Positions 1 to 9,347 of a stretch of DNA of 64,000 nucleotides are shown here, piece by piece. A model generated the notes under the pieces. The model was given only the letters and a program-made list of their open reading frames with translations. It did not search any database and was not told where the DNA came from. This stretch comes from Rhodovastum atsumiense. GTDB taxonomy: Bacteria; Pseudomonadota; Alphaproteobacteria; Acetobacterales; Acetobacteraceae. Both the position numbers and the translations under genes were made by a program. The first letter of the stretch is position 1; every line of letters begins with the position of its first letter. The stretch is from assembly GCF_937425535.1 (NCBI RefSeq), contig NZ_OW485601.1, forward strand, positions 4,075,501 to 4,139,500, written 5' to 3'.

Positions 1-1
1 C

Positions 2-331
2 TGGCCCGACTGGCTCGCCGCGGCCGGCGTGCCGGAGCTGGCGCCGGCGGCGTCGCTGACGCTGGATCATTTCTACCTGACGCTGCAGGCGGCGCTGGAT
101 GGGCTGGGGGTCGCCATGGGGCCGACCGCCCTGGTGGCGGAGGATCTCGCGGCGGGCCGTCTGGTGGCGCCGTTTCCCGACGTGACGATCCCGACCCGCG
201 GCTACCACGCCTACCTGCCCGAGGCACGGGCGGGGGACCTCGCCGCGATGTCCTTCTGCCGGTGGCTGGAGGAAACGGGACGGATGGACGGCACGAAGGC
301 GCCCGGCGGGGGCGTGTCCGCAGAGAAATAA
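2..331 (+). CDS. LysR-family transcriptional regulator, C-terminal fragment cut by the window edge
   Basis: The open frame runs in from the left edge and stops at 331, so only the last ~110 residues are visible. The text around WPDWLAAAGVPEL, then LTLDHFYLTLQAALDGLGVA and a DLAAGRLVAPFP segment, is the typical end of the LysR substrate-binding domain of the GcvA-like subgroup: the effector pocket strand, the 'G.GVA..P..L...DL..G.L..PF' signature and the final helix. The DNA-binding helix-turn-helix would lie upstream, outside the window. What it regulates cannot be told from here. The next gene is convergent, so it gives no clue. Confidence 0.8.
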   Translation, partial: WPDWLAAAGVPELAPAASLTLDHFYLTLQAALDGLGVAMGPTALVAEDLAAGRLVAPFPDVTIPTRGYHAYLPEARAGDLAAMSFCRWLEETGRMDGTKAPGGGVSAEK

Positions 332-555
332 GTTCCGTCATTGCCGCAGGGCGGATCAGCGAAGCGCTCTCGGCCGATGGTTCCCGGGCCGCCGCTTCGC
401 CTCCGGCGGCGCATTCAACAACCTTGACTCGGAGGCGCGCCAAATCCGTGGCGGATACACTTGTTTTCGCCACGCCGATCTACGGCCAGGAGCAGAGGAC
501 CATCGTGGTTGGCACCTGTCTGGTTCCGCCGAGGTGCACCGATGCGCTGCCCTGG

Positions 556-2238
556 TCAGGCTGCCTTCACACCCGCAAGGAACGAACTGACCTCACGGCT
601 GAGGCTTGCGGTCTGCCGCGACAGTTCATCGGCAGCCGTGAGCACGTGGTTCGCTCCCTCGCCGGTCCGCTTGGCCCCCGCGTCCACCTCGCCGATGTTC
701 TGCGTCACGTCCCGCGTGCCGGCGGCGGCCTCCTGGACGTTGCGCGCGATCTCCTTCGTGGCGGAACCCTGTTCCTCGACCGCCGCCGCGATGGCCGAAG
801 TCCTCTCACTGACCTGGCCGATGGTCGACGAGATGGCCTGGATGGCGCCGACCGCGGCCCGGGTGGACGCCTGGATCTGGCCGATTTGCCCGGCGATCTC
901 CTCGGTGGCCTTGGCGGTCTGGCTGGCGAGTGCCTTCACCTCGGAGGCTACGACCGCGAACCCTCGCCCGGCCTCGCCCGCGCGGGCTGCCTCGATGGTA
1001 GCGTTCAGGGCGAGAAGGTTGGTCTGCCCTGCGATGCCGCTGATCAGGTTGACCACCTGCCCGATGCGTTCCGCGCTGTCGGAGAGCGACTGGACGATGT
1101 TCCCCGTCTCGCGGGCCTCCGCCGCCGCGGTGTGCGCCGCGGCGGCGGATTGCGTGATCTGGCGGTTGATCTCGGCGACCGAGGACACGAGTTCATTGGC
1201 GGCCGCTGCCACCGTCTGAACGTTCCCGCTGGCCCGTTCGGCGGCCGCGGCAACCGTCTCCGACTGCCGGGCCGTGTTTCCGGAGGTGCCCGACATGGAT
1301 TCCGCCGTCGCGTGCAACTCGGTGGCGGAAGTCGAGAGGATGTTGACCATCGCCTCGATCTTCGCTTCGAATTCGCGCGTCAGGGAATGCAGCCGCGCCG
1401 CGCGTTCAACATCCGCCGCATGCTGCCTCTTCTGCTCGGCGGCAAGTGCGTCCGCCTGCTTCAGGCCGGTGCGGCACTCGTCGATGGCGCGGGCAAGATC
1501 GCCGATTTCGTCGGACCGGGAGGTGCAGGGCAGATCGAAGACATAGTCGCGGCAGGCAAGTTGTCGCATCACCCCGGCCAGGTGCACCACACGGGACGTT
1601 ACGTTTCGGCTCAGCCAGGCGGCGGAGGCCACGGCCAGCATCCCCGCCAGCGCTGTCATCACACTGACGGTCCAGACCGTTTGGGAGAAAGCCGCATCGG
1701 CGGCATCCGCACTCTCAGTCGCCGCGCGATTGCTGTACTGCATGTCGGCTTCGACCGTGGCTCGCACCTTCTCGAAGAGAGCGAGCATCTCTATGTTGAA
1801 CATGCGCCCTGCGGCTGTCTTGTCCGCGCTGATGGCTTGCAGCCTGGCATCTTGCGTCAGGTAGTTCTTCCAGGCGGCATCGATGGCCGGGATGAGGGTT
1901 TCCTTTTCTTCCCCCGGGTCGACAAAGGGTTGGTATGCTTTCCAGGAAGCCTGGATCTCGGCGAGCGCCGCAGCACGACGCTGGGTCACCGCGGTAATAC
2001 TGTCCGCGTCGGCAATGATTGCCGCCGCCTGCAATAGCCGGAAGCGCTCCAGCAATTGCGCCAGATGGCCCATGACCACGCCGCTGGGTACGGCGTTGCG
2101 GCCCAGATCGGTGGCCACTTTGTTCGTCTGGACCGCTTGATACAAACTTACGCCGCCCATCAGAACGAAGGCAAGCAGCAAGGCTCCGAACACCAATCGC
2201 AGCTTGCTACCGACGCCAGCATTTGAAAAAAGAGCCAT
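556..2238 (-). CDS. Methyl-accepting chemotaxis protein
   Basis: A 560-residue transmembrane chemoreceptor that would signal to CheA/CheW in the inner membrane. An N-terminal TM helix (about residues 12-32) is followed by a ~150-residue helical periplasmic domain of the four-helix-bundle kind, a second TM helix (about 187-210), a HAMP domain (about 212-265) and the cytoplasmic signalling hairpin. The signalling tip carries the family signature [19 protein letters not shown]. The start ATG at 2238 is preceded by an AT-rich stretch that probably holds the promoter. The ligand is unknown. It stands alone; no che genes are adjacent. One of five MCPs in this window, and not closely similar to the 39-48 kb trio in its sensory domain. 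Confidence 0.95.
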   Translation of the reverse strand: MALFSNAGVGSKLRLVFGALLLAFVLMGGVSLYQAVQTNKVATDLGRNAVPSGVVMGHLAQLLERFRLLQAAAIIADADSITAVTQRRAAALAEIQASWKAYQPFVDPGEEKETLIPAIDAAWKNYLTQDARLQAISADKTAAGRMFNIEMLALFEKVRATVEADMQYSNRAATESADAADAAFSQTVWTVSVMTALAGMLAVASAAWLSRNVTSRVVHLAGVMRQLACRDYVFDLPCTSRSDEIGDLARAIDECRTGLKQADALAAEQKRQHAADVERAARLHSLTREFEAKIEAMVNILSTSATELHATAESMSGTSGNTARQSETVAAAAERASGNVQTVAAAANELVSSVAEINRQITQSAAAAHTAAAEARETGNIVQSLSDSAERIGQVVNLISGIAGQTNLLALNATIEAARAGEAGRGFAVVASEVKALASQTAKATEEIAGQIGQIQASTRAAVGAIQAISSTIGQVSERTSAIAAAVEEQGSATKEIARNVQEAAAGTRDVTQNIGEVDAGAKRTGEGANHVLTAADELSRQTASLSREVSSFLAGVKAA

Positions 2239-2598
2239 GAGACGCCCGTATGTGTGGTTGTCGGAAATTATTGACTTGTAGTATATTTTTATAAACCTGC
2301 AGCTTATTTACCATCCGCCCTATGGAAATCATAGGCTCTTTTGAGTGGGGTGCGGGCGGCAGGTCGCGCCAAGGATGGCCGGGACCTGGGGAGCTTCAAA
2401 CAAGCCATTTCCGGTCGGGCTGAACGTGAACCGCTGCTTTGGGTCGCGGGCGGCTGCAAACCGCATCCCGCTCAATGTCGACTTCATGGCGCTGTTCGCC
2501 AAACAGCCGCCCGTCCGCTTCCTGCCAGCATGGGCCGCAACGTGCCCATGTCGGTCACTCGACACGGCGCAGGGGGGGCGGCGTTTGTCCTGCGCCCC
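2239..2598. other. Intergenic region upstream of the MCP
   Basis: About 360 bases without a convincing gene. Bases 2250-2340 are clearly AT-rich compared with the surroundings and are the likely promoter of the leftward MCP. The remainder is GC-rich and shows no recognisable protein, repeat or hairpin. Confidence 0.5.
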
Positions 2599-3010
2599 TT
2601 ATCCGGCGACGACGCGCGGCGGGGTCCGCCGGAACTGCGACGGGGACTGCCCGGTCATCCGCTTGAACGCATTGGAAAAGGCCGCATCCGAGCCAAACCC
2701 GGTGGTGCGCGCGATCTGGCCGATCGGCATGGTCCCCGCGGCCAGCCAGCGCTGGGCCAGGCGCATGCGCCACTGGGCCAGGTAGGCGAGCGGCCCCATC
2801 CCGGCCGACGCCTTGAAGCGGGTGGCAAAGGTGGTCCGCGACATGGCGGCGGCCCGCGCCAGGTCCGGCAGGTGCCAGCTTCGCGCCGGCTGCGCGTGCA
2901 CCAGCCGCAGCGCCGGGGCGAGCCGCCGGTCGGCCAGGACGCGCAGCCGGCCCGGCGCCAGCGCGTCCTCGCGCGCCAGATGCACCCGCAGGATCTGCAG
3001 GCGGATGGAA
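2599..3010 (-). pseudogene. Truncated AraC-family regulator (DNA-binding half only)
   Basis: Translated leftward from about 3010, this matches the last ~135 residues of the intact AraC-family protein at 7133-8062 almost residue for residue: the helix-turn-helix parts LPDLARAAAMSRTTFATRF and IARTTGFGSDAAFSNAFKR, and the ending SQFRRTPPR. The N-terminal sensor domain is missing. Upstream of QILRVHLARE the frame continues open to about 3159 into sequence with no similarity to the other copy and only weak start codons. It is most simply a decayed duplicate, though a short DNA-binding protein could in principle still be made. Homology at nucleotide level ends at about 2596 and 3006. Confidence 0.8.
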
Positions 3011-3254
3011 ATCGATGCGCTCACGATCAGGCTCCTGGAGTGCCCAGCCTGGCCGGACGCGACCCCAGCTGCATTCCTGCCGGGAAATGAAATTGGAAAG
3101 AATCCGGGATACTGTTCCTGCATCCCCTGCATTCGATCATGGATGCACTTACCAACCAATAAGGCGTTTTTCTTTGATATTTATCGATTTGAGATCGATC
3201 GTGTTTTGGAGTGCCCGATGGTTTCCGCTTCGCCTATGCACATACCCCGTGGTC

Positions 3255-3288
3255 CTCTCACCTTCGGCGTGGCGGCCGAAGGTGAGAG
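3255..3288. terminator. Long perfect hairpin, candidate terminator
   Basis: Two 14-base arms (CTCTCACCTTCGGC and its complement) enclose a 6-base loop. The hairpin lies about 80 bases downstream of the leftward NmrA-like gene and upstream of the truncated AraC gene. There is no long T-run, so it may be a transcript-stabilising stem rather than an intrinsic terminator. Confidence 0.45.
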
Positions 3289-3369
3289 CGCAGCGATGAG
3301 CCGGTCGTGGTGGTGGGGCAATGCCTGGGGCACGGCGTCGGCCCTCCGTTTCTTCCAGTTGTACCATCG

Positions 3370-4332
3370 TCAACCGGCATGCCCTTGCTGTCCGTCAGGC
3401 GCCCACCCGGAGTGCGGTTCGCCGCCGTTGTCTCGCCAACTCCGCAACCACGTCGCGACATCGGTAACGGCGATGCCGTTGCGGAAATTGAACGTCCTTT
3501 CCTGGGGCCAGGCGACACCGTCCGGCCGGGCGAAGGCGAGGCGATACTTCCGCATCGTGTCGTCGGGATTGGCCGCGACGGCGGCCTTCAGCTCCGGCAC
3601 CGTCAGCAGGATGCGCTCGACCTTGCGCCCGAGGACGCTCTCAACCGTGTCGGCGAGCTCACGGTAGGTGAACGTATCGCCCGCCACGAACACCACCTGA
3701 TCATCGAAGCTGCCGTGCGAGGTGGCAATCAGCGCGGTCAGGCGGCCAATGTCCTCGGGCGTGGTCACGGTCAGCTGGTAGTCCCAGCTTCCCAGCGCAT
3801 GCACCCTGCGACGCTCAAGATCGACCAACCCAAAAGCCGGAATGAAAATGAAGCTGGTGAACATGCCCGTGGAGAGGATCGTCCACCGCACCGCCGATTG
3901 CGCCCGCAGCATGTCCCGGACGTCGAGCTGCTCGTCCCATACCTCCTGGCCGCTGCCGCGACCGACGACGTCGTAGTCCACGCCGAACTGCCACGGGATG
4001 AAGTGCCCGACGCCCGCCCGGATGACGGCCGCGGTGATCTTGCGCTGGGTGCCAGGGCCACCGACGAACCCGGTGCAGCACACGACGCTGTCGAAATCCG
4101 CGAAGATGCCTGCCAGGTCGGCGACGGAGGATGCGACAAGATCGGCTTCCACGATGTCCACCCCCCATGCGCGCATCGCGGCCGCTTTGGGATGGGGACT
4201 TCCGGTCCGGTTGTCGGCGGCGCGCAGGAGCACCGAGATGGCCGGGGCGCGCCCCTGGTCGCGCAGCCGTGCCAGTGCGTGCAGCACCGACAGGCCCAGC
4301 TCGCCGGCGCCGAGGACGAGAATCTTCTTCAT
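3370..4332 (-). CDS. NmrA-like / isoflavone-reductase-family NAD(P)-binding protein
   Basis: A ~320-residue Rossmann-fold protein of the atypical short-chain dehydrogenase NmrA group. The N-terminus KKILVLGAGELGLSVLHALA holds the dinucleotide-binding GxGxxG-type loop. FDSVVCCTGFVGG and FIPWQFGVDYD follow as in phenylcoumaran benzylic ether/isoflavone reductases, and TPEDIGRLTA matches the conserved C-terminal part. Members are either reductases of small aromatic or lactone substrates or redox sensors; the substrate here is unknown. I placed the start at the ATG at 4332, directly before the Rossmann strand, rather than 24 bases upstream. It is divergent from an HxlR regulator with only about 70 bases between, so HxlR probably controls it. 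A collapsed second copy of both lies at 9348-9871. Confidence 0.85.
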   Translation of the reverse strand: MKKILVLGAGELGLSVLHALARLRDQGRAPAISVLLRAADNRTGSPHPKAAAMRAWGVDIVEADLVASSVADLAGIFADFDSVVCCTGFVGGPGTQRKITAAVIRAGVGHFIPWQFGVDYDVVGRGSGQEVWDEQLDVRDMLRAQSAVRWTILSTGMFTSFIFIPAFGLVDLERRRVHALGSWDYQLTVTTPEDIGRLTALIATSHGSFDDQVVFVAGDTFTYRELADTVESVLGRKVERILLTVPELKAAVAANPDDTMRKYRLAFARPDGVAWPQERTFNFRNGIAVTDVATWLRSWRDNGGEPHSGWAPDGQQGHAG

Positions 4333-4403
4333 TTTCGATGATGGGCGTTCTGACACTGTTGGTTCCCTGGTGTGAGCTCCTTAGATGATTGGCCCCGCTG
4401 CCA

Positions 4404-4898
4404 ATGAAAGAAGGCACACCGGTGATACCGCAGGACCTGGACACCTTCCACGAGGTCATCCGGCGATCGCAGGAGGCCTGCGATGCCCTGAGCGAGGCGG
4501 AAGATGGCCTGAAGCGTGAGATCCTTGCCCATGCCGGCAATCGCTGGTCGCTTGGCGTCGTGCACGCCCTTGGCGTGGCGGGCACCCTGCGGCACGCGGA
4601 ACTGGCGCGCCGCCTGGAAGGGGTGACGCAACGGATGCTGACCCGGACGCTGCGGCAGCTCGAACGTGACGGCCTGATCTCCCGACGCGACCATCGCGAG
4701 GTTCCGCCACGGGTTGATTACACCCTGACGGAGCTCGGGCGCGGGCTGCTGCAAGGCATGATTCCGCTCTGGACCTGGGTGATCGACAACGCCGACGCGT
4801 TCAGGGCGGCCCGCGACCGTTTCGACACCGATGGCGGTCACGGCGATGACGTTCCGGCCCGGACACGCTCCGTGGCTTCACCCGTCCCCCGTTCCTGA
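4404..4898 (+). CDS. HxlR-family winged-helix transcriptional regulator
   Basis: A 164-residue protein with the HxlR winged helix over about residues 35-125: the GNRWSLGVVHALG helix, the LRHAELARRLEGVTQRML recognition region, the RTLRQLERDGLISRR wing and the DYTLTELGRGL end. HxlR proteins are small dimeric repressors or activators that usually sense reactive electrophiles or redox state and control a divergent oxidoreductase, as found here with the NmrA-like gene. I prefer the ATG at 4404 to the TTG 15 bases upstream. The C-terminal ~30 residues are low-complexity and probably disordered. A truncated paralogue is at 9544-9871. Confidence 0.88.
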   Translation: MKEGTPVIPQDLDTFHEVIRRSQEACDALSEAEDGLKREILAHAGNRWSLGVVHALGVAGTLRHAELARRLEGVTQRMLTRTLRQLERDGLISRRDHREVPPRVDYTLTELGRGLLQGMIPLWTWVIDNADAFRAARDRFDTDGGHGDDVPARTRSVASPVPRS

Positions 4899-4951
4899 CG
4901 GCGCCCGGCGAAGGCGTGTCCGCAAGGAAACGAGGCGCCCTCGTGCGGCGT

Positions 4952-6187
4952 TCAGGCCGGCCCGGTCCCGCGGGCATGGCGCGATGCCGCCGCCGCCGCG
5001 AGAGCGGCGATGGCCACCGCAAGCGGGACGAAGGACAGCCAGAGCACCGTGCTCCATCCATGGGATGTCAACAGGCTGCCGGACAGGAAGGACCCGAAGG
5101 TGATCGTGCCGAACACGATGAAGTCGTTGAGCGACTGCACCCGTGCCTTCTCCTCCGGGCGGTGGCAGTCGAGCACCAGGGAGGACGCCCCCACGAAGCC
5201 GAAGTTCCAGCCCAGGCCGAGCAGGATCAGGCTCAGCCAGAAATGCGGCACGTCCACGCCCGCCAGCCCGACCACGGCGGAGGCGCCGATCAGCGCCAGC
5301 CCGGCCGTCACCACGCGCGGCGCGCCGAAGCGGGTGATCAGCCGCCCGGTGAAGAAGCTCGGGCCGTACATCGCGATCACGTGCCACTGCACGCCGAGAT
5401 TGGCCGCTTCCTGGGACAGGCCGCACATCTGCATGGCGAGCGGCGCGGCGGTCATGAGGAAGTTCATCAGCAGGTAGGACACCACGCCGCAGATCACGGC
5501 GGTGATGAAGCGCGGCTGGCGCGCGATGACGCCGAGCGGGCGGCCCCGCGCCGTTTCCGCCGCGGTCGGCGTGGGGATCCGCACGCCGAGCAGGATGAGC
5601 GCGGAGAGTGCGGCCACGGCGGCCTGCGCGATGAAGGTGGCGGCGAAGATGTAAGGCGGCCACAGGGTCATCGTGAAGGTGACGAGTTGCGGGCCGATGA
5701 TCCCGGCGAACACGCCGCCCGCCATGACGGCGGACAGCGCCCGCGCGCGTCGGTCCGGTGCCACGCAGTCGGCCGCGGCGAAGCGGAAGGACAGCACCAC
5801 GGCGGCGTAGGCCCCACCGAGGAACGTTGCCGCGCAGTACAGCCAGAAGGCGCCGAGCACGACCGCCAGCGTCCCCAGCAGCCCGGTGAGCACGCCGCAT
5901 CCCGTGCCGGCCAGGAAGGCGGCGCGGCGGCCATGGCGCTGGGCGATGGCGCCGGCGGGCAGGGTGCAGGCCGCCATCCCCACCACGAAGATGGAGATGG
6001 GCAGGGTGGCCAGCGCCTTGTCGGGCGCGAGCGCGTTGCCGACGATGGCCCCCGTTGCGTAGACGACCACGGAGTTCGCCCCGGCCAGCGCCTGGGCGAT
6101 GGCGAGCCGCAGGACATTGCCCGGTCCGCGCGGATCGGGGAGGGCGGGCGACGGCCCGGCGGCGGGGGCGGGAACGGCGTGCGACAT
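4952..6187 (-). CDS. MFS transporter (drug/small-molecule exporter type)
   Basis: About 411 residues with roughly twelve hydrophobic segments in two six-helix halves. A short cytoplasmic loop carries the MFS signature as GAIAQRHGRRAAFLAGTG between helices 2 and 3. The start is taken at the ATG at 6187, which removes eleven unlikely residues from the longer frame. It is transcribed away from the AraC-family gene at 6337 with about 150 bases between. That arrangement is common for exporter/AraC pairs such as NimT/NimR of E. coli, where the regulator senses the exported compound. The substrate cannot be predicted. Confidence 0.88.
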   Translation of the reverse strand: MSHAVPAPAAGPSPALPDPRGPGNVLRLAIAQALAGANSVVVYATGAIVGNALAPDKALATLPISIFVVGMAACTLPAGAIAQRHGRRAAFLAGTGCGVLTGLLGTLAVVLGAFWLYCAATFLGGAYAAVVLSFRFAAADCVAPDRRARALSAVMAGGVFAGIIGPQLVTFTMTLWPPYIFAATFIAQAAVAALSALILLGVRIPTPTAAETARGRPLGVIARQPRFITAVICGVVSYLLMNFLMTAAPLAMQMCGLSQEAANLGVQWHVIAMYGPSFFTGRLITRFGAPRVVTAGLALIGASAVVGLAGVDVPHFWLSLILLGLGWNFGFVGASSLVLDCHRPEEKARVQSLNDFIVFGTITFGSFLSGSLLTSHGWSTVLWLSFVPLAVAIAALAAAAASRHARGTGPA

Positions 6188-6336
6188 GCGGGTCCTCAGG
6201 CTGTGCCGGCGCGCGGGCACGGGGAGGGGCCTCGCCGCTGCGCCGGTTTTCGCCAGAGCTAGGGCCTTCCCCCGCTGTCTGTCTTTCGATGATCCGACAA
6301 TTTATATGGAATATCTGCCAAAGCAGGGGGCTGCGC

Positions 6337-7200
6337 ATGATCTGGGAGACCGTCACGGCGCCACCGGGGCTGGCGCCACCCAGGCCGATGACGGTACGGG
6401 CGCAATCCATCCCCCCGCGCCATGCCTTCCCGGAGCACGCGCATTCCTGGCACCAACTGGTGTACGCGATCTCGGGGGTGCTGACGGTGGCCGTGGCGGG
6501 GCGTTCCTTCGTGATCTCGCCGGAACAGGCGGTGTGGCTGCCGACCGGCCTGCGGCACCGGGTGGGCACGCTGCCCGGCGCCGAGTTCCGCAGCCTCTGG
6601 ATCGCCGACGAGGCCGGGGCCGGCCTGCCGGCGCGAGCCACCGTGGTTGGCGTCTCGCCGCTGCTGCGGGCGCTGATCGTCGAGGCGGCGGCGATCGAGG
6701 GCCAGGACGACCCCGACGGCTATGCGGGCCGCGTGACCGGGTTGATCCTCGACCAGCTCCGGCGTGCGCGGCCGCTGCCGGGGGCGCTGCCCTGGCCGCG
6801 CGAGGGATCGCTGGGGGCTCTGTGCGAGGCGCTCTACGCCGATCCGGCCGATCCGCGCGGGCCGGAGGCGTGGGGCCGGGAACTCGGCATGTCGGCGCGG
6901 ACCCTGGCCCGCCGGGTCGAGGCGGAGCTGGGCATGAGCCTGCGCTCCTGGCGGCGGCGCCTGCGGCTGTTCAAGGCGATCGAGCTGCTGGGCGGCGGGC
7001 AGAGCGTGACGCAGGCGGCGATGGAACTCGGCTACGGCTCGACGGCGGCCTTCATCTATGCGTTCCGTGGCGAAATGGGGTGCAGCCCCCAGGCCTACAT
7101 GCGCGGCGGACCGGCTTCCCCGCCGGCGCCCCCTATCCGGCGGCGGCGCGCGGCGGGGTCCGCCGGAACTGCGACGGGGACTGCCCGGTCATCCGCTTGA
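6337..7200 (+). CDS. AraC-family regulator (cupin + AraC HTH), probable regulator of the divergent MFS gene
   Basis: Begins with an AraC-type cupin (about residues 25-90, including HAFPEHAHSWHQLVYAISG and AVWLPTGLRHRVG) and continues to a C-terminal double helix-turn-helix (ARTLARRVEAELGMSLRSW and AAMELGYGSTAAFIYAFR). The ATG at 6337 sits behind an AGGGGG ribosome site. The order and cupin text resemble the NimR/YeaM group that controls an adjacent MFS exporter. The last ~30 residues, after the natural-looking end near YMRGG, are Arg/Ala-rich. They read antisense through the 3' end of the convergent AraC gene at 7133, giving a 68-base overlap, so the original stop was probably lost when that segment arrived. 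Confidence 0.87.
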   Translation: MIWETVTAPPGLAPPRPMTVRAQSIPPRHAFPEHAHSWHQLVYAISGVLTVAVAGRSFVISPEQAVWLPTGLRHRVGTLPGAEFRSLWIADEAGAGLPARATVVGVSPLLRALIVEAAAIEGQDDPDGYAGRVTGLILDQLRRARPLPGALPWPREGSLGALCEALYADPADPRGPEAWGRELGMSARTLARRVEAELGMSLRSWRRRLRLFKAIELLGGGQSVTQAAMELGYGSTAAFIYAFRGEMGCSPQAYMRGGPASPPAPPIRRRRAAGSAGTATGTARSSA

Positions 7201-8062
7201 ACGCATTGGAAAAGGCCGCATCCGAGCCAAATCCGGTGGCCCGCGCGATCGCGCCGATGGGCATGGTCCCCGCGGCCAGCCAGCGCTGCGCGAGACGCAT
7301 GCGCCACTGGGCCAGGTAGGCGAGCGGCCCCATCCCGGCCAACGCCTTGAAGCGGGTGGCAAAGGCGGTCCGCGACATGGCGGCGGCCCGCGCCAGGTCC
7401 GGCAGGTGCCAGCTTCGCGCCGGCTGCGCGTGCATCAGCCGCAGCGCCGGGGCGAGCCGCCGGTCGGCCAGCACGCGCAGCAGGCCCGGTGCCAGCGCCT
7501 CCTCGCGCGCCAGATGCACCCGCAGGATCTGCAGGAAGATCAACTGCGCCAGCGCCGTGCAGGCAAAGCCCGCCCCCTCGCGGCTGGCCGCGCATTCCTC
7601 GGCGAGGTGCGCGATCAGCGATGCCAGGCGCGGCGCCTCCGCCGCGGTGGCGTCGATGTGGATGCATGCGGGCAGGCTCTCCTGCAACAGCGGGCCGCAT
7701 CCCGCCGCCATGTCGACATGCCCGCCGAGGAACAGCATCTCGTCCCCACCGCCCAGGGCATGAATGCCCGAAGTGACCCCGGCAAAGATCTCCCGCGCCG
7801 GGCGTGGAGGAATCGCGGGGTCGCTGGATGCGATGAAGGCGCGCGGGGCGGCCAGCATCAGCACGTCGCCCTGGCGCATCCGCAACGGTGCCCCCAGCCC
7901 TTCCACCGCCAGCCAGCACTGCCCCCGGGCGATGACGAAGAACTTGAGCCGGTCCGGCGGCGGAAAGGCGATCGCCCACGCACCGCCGACGGTGAAGCCG
8001 CCCGCGCAGACCGCCTGGGCATTGACCAGTGCCAGGACGGCGGAAAAGGGATCGTCGCTCAT
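7133..8062 (-). CDS. AraC-family regulator with cupin_6-type sensor domain
   Basis: A 309-residue regulator. Residues ~10-185 form the AraC-associated cupin (RLKFFVIARGQCWLAVEG and MRQGDVLMLAAPRAF). Residues ~200-305 form the two helix-turn-helix units ending in GQSPSQFRRTPPR. The gene is divergent from the short-chain dehydrogenase at 8162 with about 100 bases between, so it most likely regulates that gene. It is the intact version of the truncated copy at 2599-3010 and overlaps the convergent regulator at 6337-7200 by 68 bases. The inducer is unknown. Confidence 0.88.
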   Translation of the reverse strand: MSDDPFSAVLALVNAQAVCAGGFTVGGAWAIAFPPPDRLKFFVIARGQCWLAVEGLGAPLRMRQGDVLMLAAPRAFIASSDPAIPPRPAREIFAGVTSGIHALGGGDEMLFLGGHVDMAAGCGPLLQESLPACIHIDATAAEAPRLASLIAHLAEECAASREGAGFACTALAQLIFLQILRVHLAREEALAPGLLRVLADRRLAPALRLMHAQPARSWHLPDLARAAAMSRTAFATRFKALAGMGPLAYLAQWRMRLAQRWLAAGTMPIGAIARATGFGSDAAFSNAFKRMTGQSPSQFRRTPPRAAAG

Positions 8063-8161
8063 GGTTTGAACCGCCGCGCAAGAATCCGGGACGATGGATC
8101 ATTCATGGTCCAGGGATATCATCCCATCTGCGGGACGCCAACGAATTGGAGTTCGCGTTTC

Positions 8162-9166
8162 ATGACCACCCCGCAGACCCCCATCGGCTCCGGCTTCGGC
8201 AAGGCCAGCACGGCCGATGCGGTGATGGCCGGCATCGACCTTGCCGGCAGCACCGCGATCGTCACCGGCGGTTATTCCGGGCTCGGCCGCGAGACCGTGC
8301 GCGTGCTGCTGGCCGCGGGCGCCCGCGTGATCGTGCCGGCGCGCGACGTGGGGCGCGCCCGCGCCGCGCTGGCCGACCTTGCGGCGGCCGAGGTGTGGCC
8401 GATGGACCTGCTCGACCCGGCCGCGATCGATGCCTTCGCCGCGCGCTTCCTCGCCGAGGGCACGAAGCTGCACATCCTGGTCAACAGCGCGGGCATCATG
8501 GCGCTGCCGGACCTGACCCTGGATGCGCGCGGGCATGAACTGCAATTCGCCACCAACCACCTCGGGCATTTCCAGTTGACCCTGCGGCTGTGGCCGGCGC
8601 TGCGGGCGGCGGGCGGCGCGCGGGTGGTCGCGGTGTCCTCGCTGGGCCACCGCTTCTCCCCGGTGGTGTTCGAGGACATCGACTTCCGCCATCGCCCCTA
8701 TGTTCCCTTCGCCGCCTATGGCCAGTCGAAGACCGCGAACGCCCTGTTCGCGGTGGCGCTGGACCGGCGTGGCGCCGCGGACGGCGTTCGCGCCTTCGCG
8801 GTCCATCCCGGCGGCATCGTCGAGACCAATCTCGGCAAACACCTCGACCCGGCGAGGCTGCGCGACATCGGCGCCATCGACGCGCAGGGCCAGCCGGTCA
8901 TCGACCCCGAACGCGGCCTCAAGACGCCGGCGATGGGGGCGGCGACGCAGGTGTGGTGCGCCACCAGCCCCGCGCTCGCGGGCAAGGGCGGGGTCTATTG
9001 CGAGGATTGCGACATCTCGGTGCCGCTGCCCCCGCACGCGGGCGACATCGTGATCGGCGACACCATGGCGGTGGGCGGGGTCTATCCCCATGCGGTCGAT
9101 CCCACGGCGGCGGAGCGGCTGTGGACGCTGAGCGAGACGCTGACCGGCGTGCGGTTGCCGGCCTAG
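8162..9166 (+). CDS. Short-chain dehydrogenase/reductase
   Basis: A 334-residue NAD(P)-dependent oxidoreductase of the classical SDR fold, in the retinol-dehydrogenase/protochlorophyllide-reductase-like subgroup. Visible motifs are the cofactor loop TGGYSGLGRET (TGxxxGxG), the NSAG strand motif, the catalytic serine in VVAVSSLGHR, and the YGQSKTAN catalytic Tyr/Lys pair (YxxxK), followed by VHPGGIVETNL. These are all the residues needed for activity. The start ATG at 8162 follows a plausible AT-richer leader. It is divergently paired with the AraC gene at 8062. The substrate is unknown. Confidence 0.9.
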   Translation: MTTPQTPIGSGFGKASTADAVMAGIDLAGSTAIVTGGYSGLGRETVRVLLAAGARVIVPARDVGRARAALADLAAAEVWPMDLLDPAAIDAFAARFLAEGTKLHILVNSAGIMALPDLTLDARGHELQFATNHLGHFQLTLRLWPALRAAGGARVVAVSSLGHRFSPVVFEDIDFRHRPYVPFAAYGQSKTANALFAVALDRRGAADGVRAFAVHPGGIVETNLGKHLDPARLRDIGAIDAQGQPVIDPERGLKTPAMGAATQVWCATSPALAGKGGVYCEDCDISVPLPPHAGDIVIGDTMAVGGVYPHAVDPTAAERLWTLSETLTGVRLPA

Positions 9167-9347
9167 GTGCCGCGCGCGGCGGGCCTCCTGTGCGCGAAGG
9201 CGGCCCGCCACTGTCTTTGTCCCGATTCTGGACGCCCGCCGGCCCTGCCAATCCACCGCGTGCCCGCCGACATCCAGCGGGCGATGCGGCCGCGAAGAGA
9301 AAGGGGCCTCTCGCGGCATCGCGACGGCGGATGACGCCGCGCTCACC

